Source: Pseudomonadota bacterium
GTDB lineage: Bacteria > Pseudomonadota > Gammaproteobacteria > Acidithiobacillales > Acidithiobacillaceae
Length of the DNA stretch: 7,422 nt
Reading direction: 5' to 3'
Assembly: GCA_021818125.1 (NCBI GenBank)
Contig: JAKAFG010000095.1
Span: 1 to 7,422, forward strand
Part shown: positions 1 through 6,249 of the stretch, one piece after another
Numbering within the stretch: the stretch's first letter is position 1
How the letters are laid out: each line of letters starts with the position of its first letter
Notes under the pieces: generated by a model
What the model was told of the DNA's origin: nothing
Seen by the model: the letters and a program-made list of their open reading frames with translations, nothing else
Database searches by the model: none
Program-made: the position numbers and the translations under genes

Positions 1-880
1 CCGCACCCGTATCCATCAGGCTCCCCTCGGAATACCAGCGCTCGTAATGCACGCCAAAGCCCTCCAGATCGTCACGGATGTCGGCGAGAATCTCGTCCAG
101 TCCGGCGCTGTGCAGGGTGCGATAGTTTTCGCCGAGAGACTGCTTCAGGTGGGCGATGAGGGTGTCGATGGCGATATCACCGTCGCTCATCTCGGGCAGG
201 TTGGGCAATCCGGCCGCCGCGTGCTGTAAGCGGTCGCCGACCTGCTCCCGGAGATGTGCCGCTATTTCGCGCACATAGTCGCCCCGATAACTGTTCTCAG
301 GGAAAGGCCAGGGCAGCGCCCCGGCGGCTTCGAGATAGCGCAGGTAGACGCTGGCGGCGAGAATATCCATTTGCCGCCCGGCGTCGTTGACATAGTATTC
401 GCAAAAGATGTCGAAGCCGTTAAAGCGGAGGATGTTGGCGAGGCTGGCGCCATAGGCGGCACCGCGCCCGTGCCCGACGTGCAGGGGGCCGGTCGGGTTG
501 GCCGAGACGAATTCCAGTTGCAGGCGCTGGCCGGCGCCGTTCCGGTTGGCGCCGAAGAGCTCTTTTTCGGCGCCAACCTGGCGGATCACCGCATGAAAGG
601 CGGCTGGCTGCAAAAAGAAGTTGATGAAGCCGGGGCCGGCAATTTCGGTGCGGGCAATCCATTCCGAGGCGGGCAGGGCCGCGACGATGTCGGCGGCGAG
701 ATCGCGCGGTTTGCGTCCGGCGGCTCTAGCGAGGAGCAGGGCGACGTTGCTGGCGAGATGGCCGTGTTCCACCTGCTTGGGGCGATCCAACTCCAGAGTG
801 GCGGGAATCCCTGGAATGCTGCCCTGGGCGTGGAGTTGTTGAAGCGCCCCTTGCAGGGCTTGGCTGACAAATGCTTTCAC
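1..880 (-). CDS. argS: Arginyl-tRNA synthetase, N-terminal 293 residues (partial, runs off left edge)
   Basis: ArgS is the cytoplasmic class I enzyme that charges tRNA-Arg with arginine using ATP. The visible part covers the N-terminal tRNA-binding domain (roughly residues 1-110; note AGPGFINFFL at 81-90) and the start of the Rossmann catalytic domain. The class I signature lies in SANPTGPLHVGHGRG, with HVGH at residues 134-137, and is followed by the ArgS-typical YYVNDAGRQMDILA block. The KMSK-like loop and anticodon-binding domain would lie beyond the edge; full-length relatives are about 550-590 residues. I chose GTG at 880-878 because it has AAGGT at 891-887 with a 6-nt spacer and gives the expected N terminus (MKAFVSQALQ). 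The gene follows the transporter gene after 52 nt on the same strand. The reading frame is open across all 293 codons, with no frameshift. Identification is secure; only the start is slightly open. Confidence 0.96.
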   Translation of the reverse strand, partial: MKAFVSQALQGALQQLHAQGSIPGIPATLELDRPKQVEHGHLASNVALLLARAAGRKPRDLAADIVAALPASEWIARTEIAGPGFINFFLQPAAFHAVIRQVGAEKELFGANRNGAGQRLQLEFVSANPTGPLHVGHGRGAAYGASLANILRFNGFDIFCEYYVNDAGRQMDILAASVYLRYLEAAGALPWPFPENSYRGDYVREIAAHLREQVGDRLQHAAAGLPNLPEMSDGDIAIDTLIAHLKQSLGENYRTLHSAGLDEILADIRDDLEGFGVHYERWYSEGSLMDTGA

Positions 881-903
881 AGAGCTACCTTATGCACGAA
901 ATT

Positions 904-928
904 TTTGCTTTAGTGTAACCGAAGCAAA
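904..928. promoter_or_regulatory. Inverted repeat in the leader between the transporter gene and argS
   Basis: A perfect 7-bp inverted repeat (TTTGCTT at 904-910, AAGCAAA at 922-928) with an 11-nt loop sits in the 52-nt gap, 24 nt upstream of the argS start. Read on the minus strand, the direction of both genes, it is followed by A-rich rather than T-rich sequence, so it is not a classical intrinsic terminator. On the plus strand a short T run follows at 931-934, but no plus-strand gene ends here. It could be an operator, a leader hairpin affecting argS translation, or chance. No convincing sigma-70 promoter was found in the gap, so argS may be read through from upstream or promoted from within the transporter gene. 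Confidence 0.25.
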
Positions 929-932
929 CGTT

Positions 933-2552
933 TTACGGCAGAGGTTGTTGTATCCTGGACATCCTGCCGACCTGTCCACGCAGCGGGGAGCGCGAAGCAG
1001 CGTGGCTATAAGGGGCGCTTCCGGCGCTGACCGCTACGGAAAACTCGTCCTCTTCCTCCTCCACATAATTGCGCGGACCATCGGCGCTGCGCAGGGTGCT
1101 GGGCGGGATGATAAAGAAGTAGGCGCCAATGGCCGCTATCAGGCAGATCCACATGGACAGGCGCAGCAGGTTGTCGATGCTCAGGGTGCCCGCCTGCACG
1201 CTGATCAGGGTGTGCAGGTGTTGGGCTGAGAGCGCCATTTCCGGATTGAAACGGCTGATGTGGCCGCGCAGATGGTCGCTGGCAAGGGCGCTGTAGCGGG
1301 TCCAGTAGACGCTCAGCAGGCTCACCCCGATGTTGGCGCTGAAGACGCGAATGAAATTGCTGGTGGTGGCTGCGGACGGGATTTCCTGAGCACTGAGGCC
1401 GGAGAGGATAATCATGGTCAGCGGTACGAAGAGCATGCCCACCCCCATGCCGATGAACAGCACCGGCCAGAACAGGTCGCTCAGACTGCTGATGGGGCTG
1501 AGATAAGCGCTGCCATAGGCGAAGGCAAAAATGGCAAAGCAGAGGGTCGCCAGTCGTCGCAGCCCGAGTAATCCGCGCAGACGGTCCATCAGCGTCGACA
1601 AAGGGATGGCGCCGATGCCGATGGGAATAAGTACGGAGCTCCCCCAGAAACCATTGAAACCGAGGGTTTCCTCTGCCCAGAGGGGCAGTATGGAGGCCCA
1701 GCCCATGAACATGGCCCAGCCCAGGCAGAGTAACAGCAGACCCAGCCAGTAATTGCGCCGGCGCAGAAAGTGTAATTGGAGCAGGGGATGCCGGGTTTCG
1801 CTTTCCCGCCAGGCAAAGAGCAGCAGAAAGGTGAAGGCAAATAAGATCATTTTGAGAATGAAGGTGGAATGCCACCAGCCGTACTGCTCGCCCTGATCCA
1901 GCACAATTTGCATGCTCATCAGCCCGCCATAGAGCAGGCCGAAGCCCCAGCCATCGAAGGGCGGGGTTTGGGGATTGACCCGCTCTATGGGGATGCCCTT
2001 TCTGCCCAGAAACAGGGCGGCGCCCCAGAGCGGCAGGGAAAGCAGGAAAATACTGCGATAGCCCAGTTCCGTCGCCAGCAGGCCGCCGATGGCCGGCCCG
2101 AAGAAGAAGGGCACGAGCATGGCATTACTCCAGAAAATGGTTACCAGACCATGGCGCTGGCTGGGGCTGTGGCGCAGAAAAAGACTCTGACTCAGGGGGA
2201 CGAGAAACCCCGCGGCGACGCCTTCCAGAGCACGGGACAGCAGCATAATCCAGAGATTATCGGTCACCGCACTGATGACGGTGCCCACCATAGCCACGGT
2301 AACCGCCACCTGAAAGACGCGGCGCATCCCGAAGCGGGCGGTCGTCCAGGGCATCAGGGTAATCCCCAGTGACCAGTGGACAATGAAGTAGGTCAGGGTC
2401 CAGAGGGCATGATCGCTGCTGGTGGAGAGACCGCCCGCGACGTAGGGAAAAATACCCTGCACCGAGGCGCCGTCGAAGGAGCCCATACCGAGGGCGAGGC
2501 CTACCCCCGCAAAGAGGGGCCAGGTTTTGGAAAGGGATGGCGATGTTTCCAC
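933..2552 (-). CDS. MFS transporter, DHA2 family (EmrB/QacA-type, 14 transmembrane helices)
   Basis: This 539-residue inner-membrane protein is probably a proton-driven exporter of drugs or other toxic compounds. Hydrophobic segments run from about residue 11 to 483, consistent with the 14-helix DHA2 layout. Several stretches resemble E. coli EmrB: the motif C-like region at 115-159 (VPLSQSLF, then FFGPAIGGLL), LDQGEQYGWW at 218-227, LTMIILSGLSAQE at 378-390 and SNFIRVFSANIGVSLLS at 398-414. An acidic residue in helix 1 (D27) matches the position conserved in the family. The start is GTG at 2552-2550, with AAGGAT at 2566-2561 and an 8-nt spacer. The C terminus is odd: after helix 14 there is a polar tail of about 55 residues with an acidic cluster (VEEEEDEF, 497-504) and then a basic end. 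No EmrA-type membrane-fusion partner or outer-membrane channel is visible nearby. The family call is firm; the substrate is unknown. Confidence 0.93.
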   Translation of the reverse strand: METSPSLSKTWPLFAGVGLALGMGSFDGASVQGIFPYVAGGLSTSSDHALWTLTYFIVHWSLGITLMPWTTARFGMRRVFQVAVTVAMVGTVISAVTDNLWIMLLSRALEGVAAGFLVPLSQSLFLRHSPSQRHGLVTIFWSNAMLVPFFFGPAIGGLLATELGYRSIFLLSLPLWGAALFLGRKGIPIERVNPQTPPFDGWGFGLLYGGLMSMQIVLDQGEQYGWWHSTFILKMILFAFTFLLLFAWRESETRHPLLQLHFLRRRNYWLGLLLLCLGWAMFMGWASILPLWAEETLGFNGFWGSSVLIPIGIGAIPLSTLMDRLRGLLGLRRLATLCFAIFAFAYGSAYLSPISSLSDLFWPVLFIGMGVGMLFVPLTMIILSGLSAQEIPSAATTSNFIRVFSANIGVSLLSVYWTRYSALASDHLRGHISRFNPEMALSAQHLHTLISVQAGTLSIDNLLRLSMWICLIAAIGAYFFIIPPSTLRSADGPRNYVEEEEDEFSVAVSAGSAPYSHAASRSPLRGQVGRMSRIQQPLP

Positions 2553-2577
2553 GAAGCTGGATCCTTGGAAGTTGTCC

Positions 2578-2600
2578 TAATTTAACGCTAACGCTAATTT
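2578..2600. promoter_or_regulatory. Short tandem and direct repeats upstream of the transporter gene (possible operator)
   Basis: In the 113-bp gap between prmB and the transporter gene, AACGCT occurs twice in tandem (2584-2589, 2590-2595), flanked by two copies of TAATTT (2578-2583, 2595-2600). On the minus strand this reads as TTAGCG units inside an AT-rich patch, 26-48 nt upstream of the GTG start, where a promoter and operator would be expected. The AT-rich patch stands out from its GC-rich surroundings. I could not place a good -35/-10 pair, and the array is not a clean palindrome. The regulatory role is inference. The rest of the gap (2601-2665) contains a GC-rich short stem without a T tract, so I call no terminator for prmB. 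Confidence 0.3.
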
Positions 2601-2665
2601 CACTCGCGGGCGGTGCGCGCTTTCCTGGATCTGCTGGCGACGCCGGACTGAGCCTGCGTGGGTCC

Positions 2666-3577
2666 CTAAAATCCGCCGTCGGCCGCGGCTACGACCAGAA
2701 AGGCGCCGGAGCCGCCCGCCGGATGCTCCAGCCAGATCAGGGGCAGGTCGGGACGGCGGCGGATGAGGGCCTCTTCGGCATCACCAGTTTCCACCACCAG
2801 GACGCCGCCCGCCTGTAGGTGATGCGGCGCCTGCTCCAACAGGGGGAGCAGGCAATCCAGGCCATCGTCGCCGGCGGCCAAGGCGAGACGGGGCTCGTGC
2901 CGGTATTCGGGGGGCAGATCTGCCATGGCCGCCGCGTCCACATAGGGCGGGTTGCTGAGGATCAGGTCGTAGCGCTGTCCATCCAATGCGGCGAAGAGGT
3001 CGGACTGATGCAGATGCACGCGCTCCTCCAGGCCATAGCTTTGCACATTCGTGCGGGCTACGGCGAGGGCCTCGGCGGAAATATCTACTGCATCCACTTC
3101 GGCATCCGGAAAGCGCAGGGCCAGGGCGATGGCCATACAGCCGGAGCCCGTGCCGATCTCCAAAATGCGCTGCACCTGCGACGCCTCTATCCAGGGTGCG
3201 AAGCCCTCCTCAATAAACGGTTCAAGCAGGCTGCGGGGAATGAGGACGCGTTCATCGACGCTAAAACGCAGTCCGGCAAACCAGGCTTCGCCAGTGATGT
3301 ACGCGGCAGGACGGCGGAGCATTTCCCGCTGATAAAAGTGGTTGAGAATCGTGGTTTTCTCGCTGTTTAACAGACGGGCCGCGCCGAGTTCTGGAAGGTC
3401 TTCCGGCTCCAGGTGCAGCGCCCGCGCGATGAGGGTGTCAGCTTCGGCGCGAGGTTGCTGTTGGCCCTGGCTGAAGTCGAGCCCGGCAGCGGCAAAACGG
3501 CTGGCTCCCCAACGCCGGAAATCGGTTACCGTATGCAGTGTGGTGATAGCGAAGGCGGCATATTGTTCAAGGTTCAT
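2666..3577 (-). CDS. prmB: Ribosomal protein uL3 N5-glutamine methyltransferase (PrmB)
   Basis: This 303-residue SAM-dependent methyltransferase of the HemK/PrmB family methylates a glutamine side chain in ribosomal protein uL3, a step linked to 50S assembly. The SAM-binding motif I is ILEIGTGSGCMAIA at 138-151. The acidic residue ending strand 2 lies in VDAVDIS (161-167), and the catalytic NPPYVD motif at 209-214 binds the glutamine amide. The N-terminal part (TDFRRWGASRFAAAGL, 18-33) and AWFAGLRFSVDERVLIPRS at 98-116 match PrmB rather than the release-factor enzyme PrmC. Length is close to E. coli PrmB (about 310). The ATG at 3577-3575 directly abuts the xth stop codon (TAA then ATG), with GGAG 9 nt upstream inside xth, indicating translational coupling. 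A run of Gly/Ala ends the protein. Confidence 0.95.
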   Translation of the reverse strand: MNLEQYAAFAITTLHTVTDFRRWGASRFAAAGLDFSQGQQQPRAEADTLIARALHLEPEDLPELGAARLLNSEKTTILNHFYQREMLRRPAAYITGEAWFAGLRFSVDERVLIPRSLLEPFIEEGFAPWIEASQVQRILEIGTGSGCMAIALALRFPDAEVDAVDISAEALAVARTNVQSYGLEERVHLHQSDLFAALDGQRYDLILSNPPYVDAAAMADLPPEYRHEPRLALAAGDDGLDCLLPLLEQAPHHLQAGGVLVVETGDAEEALIRRRPDLPLIWLEHPAGGSGAFLVVAAADGGF

Positions 3578-4339
3578 TTAGTCCAACTCCAGCCAGACCG
3601 GGCAATGATCGGAGCCGGTCACATCGGTGGCAATCCCGGCCCCGCGCAGACGCGGCAACAGGCTTTCATGTATCCAGAAATAATCGAGGCGCCAGCCGAT
3701 ATTGCGGGCGCGGGCGTCGGTGCGCTGGCTCCACCAGGAATAGTCCGCCGCGTCCGGGTGCAGGTGACGGAAGCTATCCACCCAGCCCGCCGCTACCCAC
3801 TGGTCCAGGCAGGCCCGTTCTTCGGGGAGAAAGCCGGATATTTTCGCGTTCTCTTTGGGGCGGGCGAGGTCGATGGCCTGATGGGCGGTGTTGACGTCGC
3901 CACAGAATACCACCGCCCGGCCGGCGGCGATCCGGGCGTTGATCAGCTCCAGGAAGACGGCATAGAAATCCAGTTTGAAGGCGAGGCGTTCGGTATCCTT
4001 CTTGCCGTTGGGGAAGTAGACGTTATACAGGTCGAAATCACCGCAGTTGGTGACGACCACGCGGCCTTCCCGGTCGAAGCGCGGGATGCCCAGGCCCGTT
4101 GCCAGTGGCCGGCAGGGCGCTCTGCTGAAGGTGGCGACGCCGCTGTAACCCGGGCGTTCGGCGACCGCCCAGCGGTCATCGTAACCCTCCAGTGCGGTTT
4201 CCGCCGCAGGCAGGCGGTCCGGATCGGCCTTGATTTCCTGGAAGCAGAGCACATCCGCCTGCGCCGCCGCGACCCATTCGCGCAAACCCTTGCGGCAGGC
4301 GGCGCGCCAGCCATTCACGTTCCAGCTATACAGGCGCAT
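3578..4339 (-). CDS. xth: Exodeoxyribonuclease III / AP endonuclease, ExoA (APE1-like) subfamily
   Basis: This 253-residue, Mg-dependent EEP-fold nuclease should cut DNA at abasic sites and trim 3' ends in base excision repair. All expected active-site residues are present: N7 in SWNVNG, E35 in CFQEIK, Y108 in NVYFPNG, D148 and N150 in GDVN, D219 in WRLDYF, and D244/H245 in SDHCP. Subfamily markers are FDREGRVV (88-95), RPKENAKISGFLPEER (160-175) and DYSWWS, which resemble Bacillus ExoA and human APE1 more than E. coli XthA. I prefer ATG at 4339 (MRLYSWNVNG fits the family N terminus). A GTG at 4345 would add two residues and has a slightly better-spaced purine stretch. It lies 12 nt (or 6) after the small upstream gene and abuts prmB, so these genes are probably co-transcribed. 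A second, different exonuclease III gene lies about 1.9 kb away on the other strand. Confidence 0.93.
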   Translation of the reverse strand: MRLYSWNVNGWRAACRKGLREWVAAAQADVLCFQEIKADPDRLPAAETALEGYDDRWAVAERPGYSGVATFSRAPCRPLATGLGIPRFDREGRVVVTNCGDFDLYNVYFPNGKKDTERLAFKLDFYAVFLELINARIAAGRAVVFCGDVNTAHQAIDLARPKENAKISGFLPEERACLDQWVAAGWVDSFRHLHPDAADYSWWSQRTDARARNIGWRLDYFWIHESLLPRLRGAGIATDVTGSDHCPVWLELD

Positions 4340-4351
4340 GGTCACGATCGC

Positions 4352-4636
4352 TCAACGCATCACCCGCACGGCCAGAAAATCCCCTTCGGCCAGCACCTGT
4401 TCCAGGATGATACGCCCGGTATCACCGGCGGTCCCTGCTGCAGCGAGCAGGGCGAGTCCCTCCCGCGCCGCCGTCGGACTGATGACGCCATGGCGCAGGG
4501 CCAGTTGATAAAGTACGGCAACACTGATTTCCTGGCCGGGTTGTTTGATCAGTTCCCCCTGAAGCTGCGCGAGGGGACCGCCGTAGAGGAGCAGTTTGCG
4601 CACATGGTCGATATTGGGCAGTGTCGGGGTGCTCAT
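4352..4636 (-). CDS. Small conserved-type protein, DUF2322-like, function unknown
   Basis: This predicted soluble 94-residue protein has no signal peptide, membrane helix or cysteine. Its pattern recalls DUF2322 as I remember that family: LPNIDHVRKLLLY near the start, then KQPGQEISVAVLYQLALR (31-48) and ISPTAAREGLALL (52-64). The C-terminal half is more divergent, and the assignment rests on memory alone. I chose ATG at 4636-4634 because AAGGA (4647-4643) lies 6 nt upstream; an earlier in-frame ATG at 4660 would add eight residues without a good ribosome site. It follows rlmJ after 76 nt and precedes xth by 6-12 nt on the same strand, so it is likely co-expressed with xth and prmB. The compact placement and normal GC-rich codon use argue that it is a real gene. 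No function can be given. Confidence 0.8.
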   Translation of the reverse strand: MSTPTLPNIDHVRKLLLYGGPLAQLQGELIKQPGQEISVAVLYQLALRHGVISPTAAREGLALLAAAGTAGDTGRIILEQVLAEGDFLAVRVMR

Positions 4637-4642
4637 GGTGGT

Positions 4643-4647
4643 TCCTT
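4643..4647 (-). promoter_or_regulatory. Ribosome binding site deciding the start of the DUF2322-like gene
   Basis: AAGGA on the minus strand sits 6 nt before ATG 4636-4634. It falls inside the longer alternative reading from 4660, so it favours the shorter 94-residue protein. Confidence 0.6.
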
Positions 4648-4712
4648 GTTGATAAATCATCCGTTAAAGCGCGCGCCGACGGGTCCGGGTGGCGGCGTCT
4701 GGCATACACCGG

Positions 4713-5549
4713 CTAACTCTTCTCCGGACCCGGCCAGCCCTGGCAATGCAGGGACCACAGCCCACCACTTTGTGGCGCGCTGAGCAGCGGACCCAGTTCC
4801 GTCAGGGCGGCGGTCAGTGCCTCGCGCAGACCCCAGGGTGGATTCACCATGATCAGTCCGCTGCCGAAGAGCTGTTCCCGGCCTTCTTCCGGCATCTGCA
4901 ACAGTTCGCAGGTAAAAGCGGGCAGGCGCTCGCGCAAAGCCTGCCGCAGTCTGGTGATCGTACCGCGGATTTTTACCGGGTACCAGACGAGATACACCCC
5001 TTGCGGCCAGCGCTGATAGGCGCGGATCAGGGTGTCCGCAAGGCGCTCCCATTCATCTCTGCGTTCAAAGGGCGGATCGATCAGGATCAGGCCACGTTTT
5101 TCAGGCGGGGGAATCAGCCCGAAGAGGGTGCGATAACCGTCTTCGCCGATGATGCTGGTGTGCGCCCGCTTGCCCATCGCCTTGCGCAGACGCGTCGCTC
5201 CTTCGGGCTGCTGTTCGCAGAGCACCATCCGGTCAGCAGGCCGGAGCAGGGCGGCGGCGAGGACGGGTGAGCCGGGATAGTGGCGTAATACGCCGTCGCT
5301 GTTCTCATTGCTGATGATTTTCAGCCAGGCGCCCGCATGCGGCAGGCTGCGCCGGTCCGCCCAGAGGCGCGCAACGCCCTGCAAGTGTTCCCCTTGCGCG
5401 CTCAGTGTATATCGTCCCGCACCCGCGTGGGTGTCGATGTAAGCGAGCGGCGTGTCCTTACGGATCAGGGCTTGCAAAGTGAGACTCAGGGCCAGATGCT
5501 TGATGCAGTCGGCAGCATTGCCGGCGTGATAATGATGGTCGTAATTCAT
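4713..5549 (-). CDS. rlmJ: 23S rRNA (adenine-2030-N6)-methyltransferase RlmJ
   Basis: This 278-residue SAM-dependent methyltransferase adds an N6-methyl group to A2030 (E. coli numbering) in 23S rRNA. The diagnostic N terminus is present: YHAGNAADCIKH at 7-18. The SAM-binding region YIDTHAGAGRY lies at 37-47, with the RlmJ helical insertion after it. The catalytic DPPFE motif is at 158-162, and GSGLIMVNPPWGL at 229-241 is the conserved C-terminal block. Length matches E. coli RlmJ (280). The start is ATG at 5549-5547, giving the usual short N terminus. The region just upstream has no strong Shine-Dalgarno sequence (only AAGATAAG-like purines). It is the first gene of the leftward series and is divergent from the glutathione transferase gene across a 92-bp gap. 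The last residues (WPGPEKS) show nothing unusual. Identification is secure. Confidence 0.96.
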   Translation of the reverse strand: MNYDHHYHAGNAADCIKHLALSLTLQALIRKDTPLAYIDTHAGAGRYTLSAQGEHLQGVARLWADRRSLPHAGAWLKIISNENSDGVLRHYPGSPVLAAALLRPADRMVLCEQQPEGATRLRKAMGKRAHTSIIGEDGYRTLFGLIPPPEKRGLILIDPPFERRDEWERLADTLIRAYQRWPQGVYLVWYPVKIRGTITRLRQALRERLPAFTCELLQMPEEGREQLFGSGLIMVNPPWGLREALTAALTELGPLLSAPQSGGLWSLHCQGWPGPEKS

Positions 5550-5641
5550 GGTCTGCTTATCTTTCTGGGGTTGGCTTGGGGCGATGCTTTCGTCATGATA
5601 ACAGATAGCGGCCTAGACTCAGCGGAAAAGGAGAGATGAAG
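5550..5641. promoter_or_regulatory. Divergent intergenic promoter region between rlmJ and the GST gene
   Basis: This 92-bp gap must hold the promoter(s) for at least the rightward unit and probably for rlmJ. On the plus strand a weak sigma-70-like candidate is TTGGCT at 5571-5576 and ATGATA at 5595-5600 with an 18-bp spacer, which would start transcription about 35 nt before the GST start. The ATGATAACAG patch is the least GC-rich part of the gap. No good minus-strand pair was found. Positions of individual boxes are tentative; that the region is a divergent promoter follows from gene orientation. Confidence 0.45.
5628..5633 (+). promoter_or_regulatory. Ribosome binding site deciding the GST start
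   Basis: AAGGAG at 5628-5633 is a full consensus site. It lies 8 nt before ATG 5642 but only 2 nt before ATG 5636, so the downstream ATG is the more likely start. Confidence 0.7.
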
Positions 5642-6244
5642 ATGCGACTTTATGCTACGCAGACCAGCCCCTATGCCCGGAAGGTGCGTATCGCACTGCT
5701 GGAAAAAAACATCCCCTGTGCTTTGGAGTGGGTGGACCTCCGCGCCGCCGACCATGGGGCACTGGAGCACAATCCGCTAGGCAAGATCCCCGTGCTGGTG
5801 CGTAATGACGGCTCGGCCGTATATGACTCAGCAGTGATCATCCAATATCTGGAAATTCTGCGCCCCGAACCTGCCATCATCCCCCATGATCCGGAGGCCC
5901 GCATTGAGACATTGCGGATTGAGGCGCTGGCCAGCGGCATTATGGATACCACGGTTGCCTGGGTGTTGGAGCAACGCCACAGTAAAGATTGCCAGGATGC
6001 CGGTATGTTGCAGCGTGCTCGCGGCAAGGTGCTTGCCGCATTGGCGGTGCTGCAGGAGGAGGCGTGCGCGTGGAAAGATGTGGCCGCAGCGCCGGTGTTG
6101 AATCTGGCGCAGATTGCGACCATCGCCGCGGTCGGTTATGTCGATCTGCGCGCACCGGATTTCTTGCTGCAATTCCCGGATTTGACGGCCTGGATGCACT
6201 CCCTGCGTCAACGTCCCGGCATCAGTGCCACTGCGCCCCAGTAA
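5642..6244 (+). CDS. Glutathione S-transferase family protein (YibF-like)
   Basis: This soluble 200-residue two-domain protein probably conjugates or reduces substrates with glutathione. The thioredoxin-like N-terminal domain spans about residues 1-75. TSPYARKVRIAL (8-19) carries the candidate catalytic S9 in place of a cysteine. NPLGKIPVLV (44-53) holds the cis-proline P50, and YDSAVI (61-66) supplies the D62-S63 pair that contacts the glutathione gamma-glutamyl group. The all-helical C-terminal domain includes IEALASGIMD and LAQIATIAAVGYVDLR, which closely recall E. coli YibF. The start at 5642 is preferred over ATG 5636 on Shine-Dalgarno spacing. It is the first gene of the rightward unit, followed after 5 bp by the second exonuclease III gene. 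A role in oxidative or electrophile defence is inference; the substrate is unknown. Confidence 0.93.
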   Translation: MRLYATQTSPYARKVRIALLEKNIPCALEWVDLRAADHGALEHNPLGKIPVLVRNDGSAVYDSAVIIQYLEILRPEPAIIPHDPEARIETLRIEALASGIMDTTVAWVLEQRHSKDCQDAGMLQRARGKVLAALAVLQEEACAWKDVAAAPVLNLAQIATIAAVGYVDLRAPDFLLQFPDLTAWMHSLRQRPGISATAPQ

Positions 6245-6249
6245 TTTTC

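Noticed and set aside
254..913. Plus-strand open frame of 219 codons opposite argS
   Set aside because: It mirrors the argS coding sequence, which carries the HVGH motif on the minus strand. Its translation shows no family signature.
1006..1875. Minus-strand 289-codon frame overlapping the transporter gene
   Set aside because: It is a shifted-frame shadow of the transporter, whose own frame has 14 hydrophobic segments and EmrB motifs. This one is Pro/His/Arg-rich with no membrane pattern.
2625..2665. Possible intrinsic terminator after prmB (GC-rich short inverted repeat near 2634-2648)
   Set aside because: The stem is about 6 bp with a loop too small to form well, and no T tract follows on the minus strand.
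4665..4705. GC-rich potential hairpin between rlmJ and the small gene
   Set aside because: Only a 5-bp CGCCG/CGGCG pairing with a long loop and no T tract; it is expected by chance in such GC-rich sequence.
3413..4783. Long plus-strand open frame (456 codons) opposite prmB, xth and the small gene
   Set aside because: It lies antisense to three recognisable genes with full motif sets. Its translation resembles no family I know, and long antisense frames are common in GC-rich coding DNA.
5989..6249. Upstream extension of the second exonuclease III frame inside the GST gene
   Set aside because: The frame is open, but the family N terminus begins at GTG 6250 (MKIATW). The extension overlaps a clear GST C-terminal domain in another frame.
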